Of a stretch of 64,000 nt of DNA, positions 27,294-36,446 are shown piece after piece; the stretch's first letter is position 1, and each line of letters starts with the position of its first letter. The notes below the pieces were generated by a model, which ran no database searches, was not told the DNA's origin, and worked only from the letters and a program-made list of their open reading frames with translations. The position numbers and the translations under genes were made by a program. Source of the stretch: Aquibaculum sediminis (GTDB lineage Bacteria > Pseudomonadota > Alphaproteobacteria > Kiloniellales > DSM-21159); contig NZ_JBFCVK010000009.1 in NCBI RefSeq assembly GCF_040712085.1, positions 62,001-126,000 of the forward strand, in the 5' to 3' direction.

Positions 27294-27340
27294 GCGCTAA
27301 ATATAGCGGGTGCGATCGGCGCGGCGACCAAATCTAGCAG
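27294..27340 (-). promoter_or_regulatory. Tandem NrdR-box-like operator of nrdAB
   Basis: Two boxes lie 44-90 bp upstream of nrdA. The core CTAAATATAG at 27297-27306 matches the NrdR consensus core CTATATATAG at 9 of 10 positions. The second core CCAAATCTAG at 27328-27337 matches at 7 of 10. Their start-to-start spacing is 31 bp, about three helical turns, as is usual for paired NrdR boxes. NrdR would repress nrdAB when dATP is high. Confidence 0.7.
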
Positions 27341-27399
27341 AGAATGGCCGCCTGTCACCCGGAACATAAAGGGAACAATAGCCGGGCGGTCGCAGTCCA

Positions 27400-28716
27400 T
27401 CAAGCCCGCGCGGCGGGCTCCATGGCAGCCAGATGCCGTCTCGCGTCCGCGGCACGCGCTTCCAACGGCCTGCGGTCGTACTCGGCCGCGATGCAGCGTT
27501 CTCCAGCTTCGAGCACCAGCCCTACCTGCTCATCAAGCGCCTGTCGATGCTCCTGGGTGCGCGCCTGTTCGGCCAGCTGTTCCAGGATGGCCATCATCTG
27601 GATCAGGATCGCCGGCCGCTCCCCCGACTGGCGAATCTGATTGAAGGCCGCATCGGTCAGGCCGGCAAAGGTGATGGGCTGGCCGACCACCCTGGTGCAG
27701 CCTTCATCATCCTGCCAGATCGCCTGGGGCGGATCGCGGCGCATGACCTCGGCCAGACACAACCCGAGACGATCGATCACCACGATGGCCGTAAAGGGAT
27801 CATTAATGCCGGGCGACAGCGCACGCAGAGCCATTTCGACAAGCTGGCGAATGGCGTATTCAAGATCCTGGGTCGCGCTGCGTTGCCCCCCCATGGCGAT
27901 GGCGTTGCGGACCTCCTGAATCAATCTTTCGGAGCAGTTCGAGACGGGGTACACCCTGCCGTGCGCGCCGTGGGGAATAAGAAACTGGCCCGGGCGAAAA
28001 TCGAGCAGGACCCGGCACTGGGACTCCGTGGCACATTCCACGAGGGCGTCATAATCCACCGCCTGGACATAGCCACCACGAACCAGGCTAAAGACTGCGC
28101 CGTCTTCCTGGGCATGCGAGTCGGGAGTGGGCTCGGGCGGAGCGCGCTCCGACTTGGGCAGCGTCTCCTCGATGGTGGCGTCGAGCTGCAGTCCGACACG
28201 TTCGATGACCGTGTCGGCAACGATTGAACGCCCCAGATGGTGCACGAAGAACAACAACAAAACGACGCAGCCCAGCGACAGAGCGGCACCGACGGTGGCG
28301 ACAACGTGATGACTCTCTTCCGTGCCCAAATCCGCATTCACGCCACGCAGAACCACAACGAGATAGACGATGGTGGCCAGGAAGAATCCCAGCATGAGCT
28401 GCGTGCTTTTGTCGGCCATGAAGCTGCGAATCAGGCGCGGGCCCAGTTGGCCGGCGGCCAGAGTCAGCACCACCATGGTGATAGAAAGTGCGAGCGTCGC
28501 GAGGGTAATCATCGACGTGAGCAAGGTGGAGAGCAATGCCGCCACCGACTCGCGATCGCCACTGCTCAGCCACCAATGGCTGTCGGGATCGAAGCCGGTG
28601 ATCGACAACGCCATGCTCAGCCACGCAAGCAGCAGCGCACCGAGCAGCATCAACCCCGGAACAAACCAGAGGCCCGTGGTGATCTGCTCCCACAACGCCT
28701 GTAAACGGGCGAACAT
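27400..28716 (-). CDS. DUF2254 family membrane protein
   Basis: This 438-residue predicted inner-membrane protein has at least four hydrophobic segments in its first 190 residues (LWFVPGLMLLGALLLAWLSM; SMITLATLALSITMVVLTLA; QLMLGFFLATIVYLVVVL; VVLLLFFVHHL) and a soluble C-terminal half with ALSPGINDPFTAIVVID, the DUF2254 hallmark. The start ATG 28716 has AGGAGG seven bases upstream. The function is unknown. It is read towards nrdA but the NrdR-like operator separates them. It diverges from the dehydratase gene. Confidence 0.85.
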   Translation of the reverse strand: MFARLQALWEQITTGLWFVPGLMLLGALLLAWLSMALSITGFDPDSHWWLSSGDRESVAALLSTLLTSMITLATLALSITMVVLTLAAGQLGPRLIRSFMADKSTQLMLGFFLATIVYLVVVLRGVNADLGTEESHHVVATVGAALSLGCVVLLLFFVHHLGRSIVADTVIERVGLQLDATIEETLPKSERAPPEPTPDSHAQEDGAVFSLVRGGYVQAVDYDALVECATESQCRVLLDFRPGQFLIPHGAHGRVYPVSNCSERLIQEVRNAIAMGGQRSATQDLEYAIRQLVEMALRALSPGINDPFTAIVVIDRLGLCLAEVMRRDPPQAIWQDDEGCTRVVGQPITFAGLTDAAFNQIRQSGERPAILIQMMAILEQLAEQARTQEHRQALDEQVGLVLEAGERCIAAEYDRRPLEARAADARRHLAAMEPAARA

Positions 28717-28835
28717 GCGCGCGGCCTCCTGGTGACGGACTGTCGGTGCTCGTCCCGTTATAGAGACTTTCGGGACGCGTTGAACCGCCTTACCCTGCGC
28801 CCGCTGAACTCTTGAGATAGCGACAGGATGAGAAC

Positions 28836-29783
28836 GTGGCCGATAGCAGCGCCGTAACACGAGAGGCCATCGCCGATGCAGCCAAGCGCATTGCACCACA
28901 CCTGCGCCGGACGCCGGTGATCGAGGTCAGCGGCGCCGATTTCGGCCTCGAGACGGAAAAGCTCTGCTTCAAGCTCGAGTTCCTGCAGCGCTCCGGCTCC
29001 TTCAAGGCACGCGGCGCCTTTGCGAGCCTGCTCCTGCGACCTCTCCCTGATGCCGGCGTCGTGGCCGCTTCCGGTGGCAATCACGGTGCCGCAGTGGCCT
29101 GCGCCGCACAGGCTTTGCAGGTGCCGGCCAGCATCTTCGTGCCAACCATCGCATCAGAGGCCAAGCTGGCACTTATCCGCAGTTTCGGCGCCAGGCTCGT
29201 CGTGGGAGGCGAACGCTACGCCGATGCGCTCAGCGCCAGCGAAGACTGGCAAGCACAGAGCGGTGCGCTGGCAATCCATGCCTACGATCAGGTGGAAACG
29301 CTCCTGGGGCAGGGCACGCTTGGCTGTGAACTGGAACAACAGGCCCCGGACATCGATACGCTGCTGGTTGCTGTTGGGGGAGGGGGCCTGATCGGCGGTC
29401 TGGCCGGGTGGTATCGCGGCGCCGTGAAGTTGGTGGGTGTCGAGCCGGAAGGGGCGCCCACCTTGACCCGAGCTTTGGAGGCCGGCGAGCCAGTGGATGC
29501 CCCGGCGGAGGGTTTGGCGGCGGATTCCCTGGCACCCAAGCGGATCGGGTCGCTCGGCTTTACCCTGGCACAGCGGTTCGTCGCCCAGACAGTCCTGGTG
29601 AGCGATGATGCCATCCGGCAGGCTCAGAACGCGCTCTGGCAAGAGCTGCGCGTCGTTGCCGAACCCGGCGGTGCTGCGGCAATGGCTGCCCTGCTGTCCG
29701 GCGCCTATCGGGCGGAGCCCGGCGAACGCGTGGCCGTTCTGCTGTGCGGTGCCAACACGAGCGCGGTGGATTTCACCGCCTGA
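28836..29783 (+). CDS. PLP-dependent threonine/serine dehydratase-like protein
   Basis: This 315-residue fold-type II PLP enzyme has the PLP lysine in SGSFKARGA, the substrate loop ASGGNHGAAVA and the phosphate-binding VGGGGLIGG. It has no C-terminal ACT domain, so it resembles catabolic dehydratases or serine/aspartate racemase-like members rather than biosynthetic IlvA. The start is GTG 28836 with AGGA upstream. No neighbour points to a pathway. The exact substrate is not determined. Confidence 0.85.
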   Translation: MADSSAVTREAIADAAKRIAPHLRRTPVIEVSGADFGLETEKLCFKLEFLQRSGSFKARGAFASLLLRPLPDAGVVAASGGNHGAAVACAAQALQVPASIFVPTIASEAKLALIRSFGARLVVGGERYADALSASEDWQAQSGALAIHAYDQVETLLGQGTLGCELEQQAPDIDTLLVAVGGGGLIGGLAGWYRGAVKLVGVEPEGAPTLTRALEAGEPVDAPAEGLAADSLAPKRIGSLGFTLAQRFVAQTVLVSDDAIRQAQNALWQELRVVAEPGGAAAMAALLSGAYRAEPGERVAVLLCGANTSAVDFTA

Positions 29784-29884
29784 ATTGCTCTGTCGCTGCG
29801 TGGGGTACATGCTCCTCGCGGCGAGTTATACTTTTGTTCTGCGCGTGTAGCGTGGGCGGTTCGAACCAAGAGGGAGAGGGGTCA

Positions 29885-31006
29885 ATGAGCCAGGATATCA
29901 GTCGGGACCGGCGGAATTTCATTACGGCGGGTGGTGGCGCGATCGTCGGTGCCGCCGCGGTGGCTTCAACCGGATTGTCGGCGCCGGCCATCGCCCAGGA
30001 CGTGCGTGAACTCAACATGGTGACCTCTTGGCCCAAGGGGGCGCCGGGTGTGGGCGTCAATGCCGAACGCTTTGCACGCCGCCTCGAGCGTCTTTCGGGC
30101 GGACGCTTGGCGGTGCGCTTCTTTGGTGCCGGTGAACTGGTGCCGCCCTTCGAGGTGCTGGACGCGGTCAGTGGCGGAACCGCGGATCTGGCGCATTCGA
30201 GCCCCTACTACTGGGCAGGCAGTTCCCAGGCCCTGCACTTCTTCACCGGCATTCCTTTCGGCCTGACCGCCACCGAGTGCGCCGCCTGGCTTGAGTTCGG
30301 CGGCGGGCAGGCGCTATGGGACGAGGTCTATGCCCCCTTCGGCGTCAAGGCCTTCTATGCTGGGTCGAGTGGTACGCAGTTCGGTGGCTGGTTCAACAAG
30401 GAGATCAACAGCCTGGACGATTTGCACGGCCTGCGCTTCCGCATTGCCGGCCTGGGCGGTGAAGTCATGCGACGGCTGGGCGTCTCACCGGTCATGACGC
30501 CGCCCGGCGAGATCCCCGTCGCCTTGGCGTCCGGTGCGGTGGACGCGGTGGAGTGGATCGGTCCCTGGAACGATATGGCCTTCGGGCTGGAACGTATGGC
30601 GCGCTACTACTACGCGCCCGGCGTCATGGAGCCGGGTCCGGGCCTGGAGATCATGATCAATCAGGGTGTGTGGGAGTCGTTGCCGGAAGACCTGCAGGAA
30701 GCGGTCAAGACTGCAGCCCACGCCACGGCCTATGAAACCTATGCCGATTTCATCTACCACAACACCGAGAGCTTCGCCGACATGCTGGCGGAGACCGACG
30801 TGGAGATGCGCTCCTTCCCTGATGATGTGAACGAGGCGATCGCGCGCGAACTCGAAAACGTGCTGGACGAGTTCTCGGCCGAGGATGAGGTGTTCGCCCG
30901 CGTTCGGGAGTCCCACGACGCCTTCCTGCGCAAATCCCTGGCCTACTCGCCGCAGGCCGAGGGCGGTGTGCTTCAGGCCCGTGCAAAGACTCTGGGGCGC
31001 GGCTGA
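29885..31006 (+). CDS. TRAP transporter solute-binding protein (DctP family), orphan
   Basis: This 373-residue periplasmic protein has a twin-arginine signal (RDRRNFITAGGGAIVG) ending near APAIAQ. The mature part begins with LNMVTSWPKGAPG and contains the DctP-type ligand region (FRIAGLGGEVMRRLGVSPV, then PGEIPVALASGAVDAVEW), resembling 2-oxo-acid-binding members such as TakP. ATG 29885 has a strong GGGAGAGGGG Shine-Dalgarno. The membrane subunits DctQ/DctM are not adjacent, so the binding protein must use a transporter encoded elsewhere. The ligand is unknown. Confidence 0.88.
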   Translation: MSQDISRDRRNFITAGGGAIVGAAAVASTGLSAPAIAQDVRELNMVTSWPKGAPGVGVNAERFARRLERLSGGRLAVRFFGAGELVPPFEVLDAVSGGTADLAHSSPYYWAGSSQALHFFTGIPFGLTATECAAWLEFGGGQALWDEVYAPFGVKAFYAGSSGTQFGGWFNKEINSLDDLHGLRFRIAGLGGEVMRRLGVSPVMTPPGEIPVALASGAVDAVEWIGPWNDMAFGLERMARYYYAPGVMEPGPGLEIMINQGVWESLPEDLQEAVKTAAHATAYETYADFIYHNTESFADMLAETDVEMRSFPDDVNEAIARELENVLDEFSAEDEVFARVRESHDAFLRKSLAYSPQAEGGVLQARAKTLGRG

Positions 31007-31173
31007 CGCGCCTTCTTCCGTGAGTGGTGCGCGTCCGGGCCGGGCATAGCCGGCCTGCCGCCGTAGGGCAGGGCCTGTGGCGAACCTTCGCCAGTTCACA
31101 TGGCCCATGACCCTGCGGGCCGGTCGTGGCATCCTGGAGCATTCCAGGAACAACTCAGATCGGATGTGCGGGT

Positions 31174-31764
31174 ATGGAAGACTTGATCACCGGCCGTTTG
31201 CTGCGGGTTTGCGGATTGCATGAACTGGAAGGCCACTGCGCCGACCGGCCCTCGCATCTGGTCTCCATCCTGGACCCGGGCACAGAACGCAGTCCGCATC
31301 TCGATGGCTTCGCCGCAACGGAGATCCATCAGTTCGATTTCCACGATGTGATCGACCCCACACGCGTGGATCGACCGCCGACCGAGGCCGACGTCGAAGC
31401 ACTGCTGGGCATCGGCGAGCGGGCGTTTCCCGATGCCCGTGCCGTCGAGACCGGCTCCGGCTGTTTGCTGATCCACTGCTACATGGGAATTTCCCGCTCC
31501 ACCGCGGCACTGACCATCATGCTCGCCGCGCGACACCGCGGGCCGGAGGCAGAACTCTTCGATTTCGTTCGCCAGGTGCGCCCCCAGGCGTGGCCCAACC
31601 TGCTGATGATCCGTTACGCCGATGGGCTGATGGGGCGCGAGGGGCGCCTCGAGAAGGCCCTGGCCGAGCACTATCGCTTCCAGGCCGCTGAGCGGCCCGA
31701 TCTTGCCGAGGCCATCGGTCGGCTCGGCCGCGACGAGGAGTTGCGACTGGCCGGCGTTCTGTAG
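31174..31764 (+). CDS. Dual-specificity/tyrosine phosphatase-like protein
   Basis: This 196-residue protein has the cysteine phosphatase loop HCYMGISRS, with Cys102 and Arg108 placed as required for catalysis. An upstream aspartate that could act as general acid is at DVIDPTRVD (about residues 58-66). The family removes phosphate from Tyr/Ser or from other phosphoesters; the substrate is unknown. The start ATG 31174 is the first that gives a compact fold; the frame is open 16 codons further upstream. It converges with the MFS gene. Confidence 0.8.
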   Translation: MEDLITGRLLRVCGLHELEGHCADRPSHLVSILDPGTERSPHLDGFAATEIHQFDFHDVIDPTRVDRPPTEADVEALLGIGERAFPDARAVETGSGCLLIHCYMGISRSTAALTIMLAARHRGPEAELFDFVRQVRPQAWPNLLMIRYADGLMGREGRLEKALAEHYRFQAAERPDLAEAIGRLGRDEELRLAGVL

Positions 31765-31791
31765 CGCTGACACAGGCGACGAAGGCCGATC

Positions 31792-33201
31792 TCAGTCGTC
31801 GGTCTTCCGGGGCGGGCCCGTTTCTTCCCGGCCTTCTTCGAGCTGGTCTGCACGGTGGTCCGACCGCTGCGCTGTCGCTCCCTCGGGGTGCGGCTGGGCT
31901 TCTGCAGGGGTACCCGGTTCCGGTACGTCCGCTGGTTCGGCTTGCATTTCCACCCCTTCGGCCACTTCCTCGTCGCTGCTGGCGTCGTCCGCACGCGGGT
32001 CGAGCGCGACCGGATTGGTGGCCACGGTCTCGGCCACCACGACGAACTCCGCGCCGTGGGTCTCGGCCGGCAGCGGGCGGATCCGCATGCGCAGGAAGGC
32101 AAAGGCGGACAGCACCAGATAGATGATTGCAATGAAAAGGAAGAGGGCGGCCGGCCCCGCGTACCCCATGGCCGTGGCCGCCAACAGCGGGCCGATCACC
32201 GCGGCGAGGCCATTGACCAGCAGCAGGCCGCTCGAAACTTCGACGAAACTCTCATTGGTGATCAAGTCGTTCACGTGGGCGACCGAGAGCGCGTAGACCG
32301 GGAAGGAGAAGGCGCCGAAGGCGAAAGCCAGGGGTGCAATGGCAGCCGGCCAACGTCCGGTGACCAGGAAAAGTCCCAGCCCGCTCATCGCTGAGAGTAC
32401 GCCGACGCCAATGATCACCATACGGCGGTCGAGGCGGTCGGACAGGCGGCCGAAGGGCCACTGCGAGAGCGCACCGCCGATCACCGTCACGCTCATGAAG
32501 AGCGCGATCTGGGTGGTGTTGAAGCCAATTCCCACGGCATAGGCCGGCCCGAGAGACCAGAAGGCGCCGTTGCACATGCCGATGGCCGCACAGCCCACCA
32601 CACCCACCGGTGAGATCCGCAGGAGATGGAGCGGGCGCATGCGCACGTTGGACAAAGGGGCCGGGGCTGCCGAGGTGGTCAGCGCCACGGGGATCGCCGC
32701 AACCGAGACCAGCACCGATGCAATGGCAAAGAGCGGGAACAGCCTTGGATCATAGAACATGATCATCAGCTGTCCGACGGTGATCGCCGCATAGTTCAGC
32801 GTGGTGTAGATGGAAAAGATTGCACCGCGGGTATGATTGTCCGCGCGCTCGTTGAGCCAGCTCTCGATCACCAGGAAGAGCGCGGCAATACAGAAGCCGG
32901 TAACCGCACGCAGCACCCACCAGGCGACGGGATCGATCACCAGGATGTGGACCAGTGGCATGGCCGACGCACCGGCCACCATGGCAGTGAACACGCGGAT
33001 GTGACCAACGCGCCGCACAAGATTGCTGGTCAGCAGGCAGCCGGCGACAAAGCCCAGGAAGTAGGCCGAGCCCATCAAACCGATGGAGAAGGCGGGAAAG
33101 ATCTCCATCTCGGCGCGGACAGGCAGAAGGGTTGTCTGCAGGCCGTTGCCTGCAAGCAGAATGGTCGCACTCAGCAGCAATGCCGCAACGGGAGCCAGCA
33201 T
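31792..33201 (-). CDS. MFS transporter (YcaD-like) with a long acidic C-terminal tail
   Basis: This protein has about 469 residues and 12 predicted membrane segments. The MFS signature GRLSDRLDRRMVI lies between segments 6 and 8 and the first half contains WLNERADNHTRGAIFSIYTT, as in YcaD/YfcJ-type transporters. The last 75 or so residues are hydrophilic and rich in Asp, Glu, Pro and Ala, which is unusual for the family. ATG 33201 is used; TTG codons at 33207 and 33228 sit closer to a GGGAGGG Shine-Dalgarno and may be the true start. The substrate is unknown. Confidence 0.85.
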   Translation of the reverse strand: MLAPVAALLLSATILLAGNGLQTTLLPVRAEMEIFPAFSIGLMGSAYFLGFVAGCLLTSNLVRRVGHIRVFTAMVAGASAMPLVHILVIDPVAWWVLRAVTGFCIAALFLVIESWLNERADNHTRGAIFSIYTTLNYAAITVGQLMIMFYDPRLFPLFAIASVLVSVAAIPVALTTSAAPAPLSNVRMRPLHLLRISPVGVVGCAAIGMCNGAFWSLGPAYAVGIGFNTTQIALFMSVTVIGGALSQWPFGRLSDRLDRRMVIIGVGVLSAMSGLGLFLVTGRWPAAIAPLAFAFGAFSFPVYALSVAHVNDLITNESFVEVSSGLLLVNGLAAVIGPLLAATAMGYAGPAALFLFIAIIYLVLSAFAFLRMRIRPLPAETHGAEFVVVAETVATNPVALDPRADDASSDEEVAEGVEMQAEPADVPEPGTPAEAQPHPEGATAQRSDHRADQLEEGREETGPPRKTDD

Positions 33202-33236
33202 TCGCAAGGCGCCAGACCCTCCCCTCAAGATGGAGA

Positions 33237-35519
33237 TCAGTTCGCGTCTTCAGCAGCGGTCACGAAGCCGGCGACAACCTTTTTCTCACCGCTATGGTCG
33301 AAGGCGATGGTAAGGCGCTCTCCTTCAACGAGAGATACCGTACCGTAGCCGAATTTCTGATGAAACACCCGACTTCCCGGACGATAGCGCGAGTCGCGCC
33401 GGGGCGTGCTTTCCACCAGTTGGGCCTGGGCATCGATGACAGGCGGTGTTGCTGCTTCCGCGCGCTCGCGCCGCGCCCGGGCACGTTCCATCCCAGGGGA
33501 GTAGCGCGTGTCGCCCCACGACTGAAAGCCACCGAAGTTTCCTCCGCCCCAGGCCTGATGCGCCGCCCCATAGAGGCCCCGGTCACTTTCCTGCTCGCAG
33601 TGCTCTTCCGGCAGTTCGTCGATGAAGCGTGACGGGATCGCTGCAGCCCAGGATCCGTAGAGCCGCCGATTGGCAGCGAAGCTCACGATGGCGCGCTTGC
33701 GGGCGCGGGTGAGCCCCACGTAGGCGAGGCGGCGCTCCTCCTCAAGGCCGCGGTTGCCCTGCTCATCCAGCGCTCTCTGGTTGGGAAAGAGACCTTCCTC
33801 CCAGCCCGGCAGGAAGACCGTGTCGAACTCCAGTCCCTTGGCGGCATGCAAGGTCATGAGGGTGACCTGCGCGCTCTCGGGCTCTTCCAGGTTCTCCATC
33901 ACAAGCGAGACATGCTCCAGGAACCCGGCCAGGGTCTCGAACTCTGCCAAGGCTTCGATCAGGGCCTTGAGGTTCTCGAGGCGGCCGGGCGCCTCGATTG
34001 AGCGGTCCTCCCGCCACATCTCGAGGTAGCCGGACTCCTCGAGCACGCGTTCGGCCAGTTCCGGATGCGGGGTGGTGCGCAGCTCGTCGCGCCATCGCTC
34101 GATGCTTTCGACGAACTGTTTGAGCGGCCGCCGGGTTTGCGCGCGCAGCTCGTCCGTCCCCACCATTTGGTGCGCGGCGATGTACAGGGATACCCCGCCA
34201 CTGCGGGCCGCCGAATGGAGTTTGCGCAATGCCGCCTCCCCCAGACCGCGGCGTGGCTTGTTGCAGATCCGCTCGAAGGCCAGATCGTCGTCGGGCGATT
34301 GCAGCAGGCGCAGATAGGCGAGGGCGTCGCGTACCTCCAGGCGCTCATAGAAGCGCGCACCACCGATCACGCGGTAGGGCAGGCCGAGCGAGATGAATCG
34401 CTCCTCGAACTCGCGCGTCTGCGCACTGGTTCGGACCAGAATCGCGATCTCGCCCATGGAGTGGCCCTCGCGCTGCAACGCTTCGATTTCCTGCCCCACG
34501 AAGCGGGCCTCCGCCTCACCGTCCCAGAGTCCGCGCACCCGCACCGGCTCGCCCGGGTCGCCTTCAGTCCAGAGCGTCTTTCCCAGCCGACCTTCGTTTC
34601 GCGCGATCAGCCCGGACGCGGCGCCGAGGATGGCCGGTGTGGAGCGATAGTTGCGCTCCAACCGGATAACCTTGGCGTCGAGAAAATCGCTTTCGAAACG
34701 CAGGATGTTTTCGACCTGTGCGCCCCGCCAGCCATAGATCGACTGATCGTCATCGCCAACGCAGCAGATGTTGTTCTCCGGCAGGGCGAGCAGGCGCAGC
34801 CAGAGATACTGCGCCACGTTGGTATCCTGGTACTCGTCGACCAGGAGGTAGCGAAAGCGCTGCTGCCAGCGTTGGGCCACATCCGGCCTGGTCTGGAACA
34901 GCGTGAGATTGTGCAGCAGCAGGTCGCCGAAGTCGCAAGCATTCAGGGTGCGCAAACGCTCCTGATAGGCGGCGTAGAGCGCCACACTGCGACCCTGAGC
35001 GAAGTCCCCGACTTCCTGGCTTGGCACCTTGTCCGGCGTGAAGCCCTTGTCCTTCCAGCGCTCGATCTGGTGGCGCAGGCTCTTGGCCGGCCATGACTTT
35101 TCGCTCACACCTTCGGCGGCCATGACCTGTTTGATCAGGCGCAGTTGGTCGTCGCTGTCCAGGATCGTGAAGTTGGATTTCAATCCGACCGCTTCCGCTT
35201 CCTGGCGCAGGATGCGGGCGGCCAGGGCGTGAAAGGTGCCCAGCCACCAGCCTTCCACCGAGGGCCGGCCGAGCAAGGCCGCAACCCGCTCCTTCATCTC
35301 GCGCGCCGCCTTGTTGGTGAAGGTCACGGCCAGAATCTCGGCAGGACGGGCACGGCCGCTCCAGAGAAGGTGAGCCAGGCGCGTGGTCAGTGCCCGGGTC
35401 TTGCCGGTCCCAGCGCCGGCCAGCAGGAGCACGGCACCATCCAGCGCTTCAACGGCCGCCAGCTGGGCATCATTCAGCCCCTGAAGGTAAGGGGCAGAGC
35501 TTTCATTCGGGAGAGTCAT
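33237..35519 (-). CDS. uvrD: UvrD/PcrA-type DNA helicase
   Basis: This 760-residue SF1A helicase unwinds DNA 3' to 5' in nucleotide-excision and mismatch repair. Motifs in order: Q-motif LNDAQLAAVEA, Walker A AGAGTGKTRALTTR, TFTNKAAREMKERV, DEYQDTN, GDDDQSIYGWRGA, LERNYRS, TLHAAKGLEFDTVFLPG and YVGLTRARKRA. The C-terminal end is the GSRVFHQKFGYGTV module that binds RNA polymerase in PcrA/UvrD. ATG 35519 has TATATA only six bases upstream, so the mRNA may be nearly leaderless. It lies 35 bp upstream of the MFS gene. Confidence 0.93.
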   Translation of the reverse strand: MTLPNESSAPYLQGLNDAQLAAVEALDGAVLLLAGAGTGKTRALTTRLAHLLWSGRARPAEILAVTFTNKAAREMKERVAALLGRPSVEGWWLGTFHALAARILRQEAEAVGLKSNFTILDSDDQLRLIKQVMAAEGVSEKSWPAKSLRHQIERWKDKGFTPDKVPSQEVGDFAQGRSVALYAAYQERLRTLNACDFGDLLLHNLTLFQTRPDVAQRWQQRFRYLLVDEYQDTNVAQYLWLRLLALPENNICCVGDDDQSIYGWRGAQVENILRFESDFLDAKVIRLERNYRSTPAILGAASGLIARNEGRLGKTLWTEGDPGEPVRVRGLWDGEAEARFVGQEIEALQREGHSMGEIAILVRTSAQTREFEERFISLGLPYRVIGGARFYERLEVRDALAYLRLLQSPDDDLAFERICNKPRRGLGEAALRKLHSAARSGGVSLYIAAHQMVGTDELRAQTRRPLKQFVESIERWRDELRTTPHPELAERVLEESGYLEMWREDRSIEAPGRLENLKALIEALAEFETLAGFLEHVSLVMENLEEPESAQVTLMTLHAAKGLEFDTVFLPGWEEGLFPNQRALDEQGNRGLEEERRLAYVGLTRARKRAIVSFAANRRLYGSWAAAIPSRFIDELPEEHCEQESDRGLYGAAHQAWGGGNFGGFQSWGDTRYSPGMERARARRERAEAATPPVIDAQAQLVESTPRRDSRYRPGSRVFHQKFGYGTVSLVEGERLTIAFDHSGEKKVVAGFVTAAEDAN

Positions 35520-35642
35520 GCGCCCTATATAGCCGCTTAGCCGGCGAGTCGGGAGGGTGTGGCCCGACAAAGGGCACAGGGCAAGGACAGCACCCTTCGC
35601 AACGCTGACCCCCGAACTATCTGACACCCGCTCACGTTGGGA

Positions 35643-36446
35643 TCAGATGATCCGTCGCCGCAGGGCCATTGCCACGAACTCGCCTATGATCACCAGGGCC
35701 AGGATGGCGAGGAGGACGGTGGCGGCTTCCTGCCAGTTGAAGGTGTCGATGGCGCCCTGCAGGATCAGGCCAATGCCGCCGGCTCCCACGAGGCCGAGCA
35801 CCGTGGATTCCCGCAGATTGATGTCCCAGCGCAGAATGCTGACCGCCCAGAACACCGGCATAACCTGCGGCACGATGGCATAGAGAATGACCTTCATGCG
35901 TGAAGCACCGGTGGCCTCCAGCGCTTCCACGGGCCGCCGGTCGATCTCCTCAATGGCCTCGCCCAGAAGTTTGCCGATGAACCCAATGGATCGGAACATG
36001 ATCGCCAGGATGCCGGCGACGATGCCCGGTCCGAAGATCGCCACGAAAAGCAAAGCCCAGATAATGGTGTTCACCGAGCGGCTGGAGACCAGTATGAAGC
36101 GGCCCAGCCACAGTGTGGCAATGTTGGGTGTGGTGTTTTGAGCGGCGATGTAGGCGACCGGCAGGGAGACCACCACGGCAACGGCGGTCGCGATTGTGGC
36201 AATGTTCACCGTCTCGAGCAGCACCCACAGAATGGTGCCCAGGTTGGTGGTATCGGGCGGCACCATGCGGCCGAAGAGATCACCCATCTGTTCCGGTGCA
36301 TCCCAGACCCAGGCCCAGATGACGTCGATGCTGGTCAAGGCCCAGACGATCGCCACAATGCTGAACAGGTAGATCAGGAAGCGCTGCAGCCGCTGTTGCG
36401 GCGTGTAGCGGGCCCAGCTTTCAGGGGTCGATTCCATGTCTACCAT
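35643..36446 (-). CDS. phnE: Phosphonate-type ABC transporter permease PhnE (second copy)
   Basis: This 267-residue inner-membrane permease has about six hydrophobic segments and the ATPase-coupling EAA-type loop EALEATGASRMKVILYAIVPQ. The end of the family pattern, ESTVLGLVGAGGIGLILQ, is clear. It is the last gene of phnD-phnC-phnE-phnE and overlaps the first phnE by 7 bp. Two permease genes suggest a heterodimeric channel. Confidence 0.92.
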   Translation of the reverse strand: MVDMESTPESWARYTPQQRLQRFLIYLFSIVAIVWALTSIDVIWAWVWDAPEQMGDLFGRMVPPDTTNLGTILWVLLETVNIATIATAVAVVVSLPVAYIAAQNTTPNIATLWLGRFILVSSRSVNTIIWALLFVAIFGPGIVAGILAIMFRSIGFIGKLLGEAIEEIDRRPVEALEATGASRMKVILYAIVPQVMPVFWAVSILRWDINLRESTVLGLVGAGGIGLILQGAIDTFNWQEAATVLLAILALVIIGEFVAMALRRRII

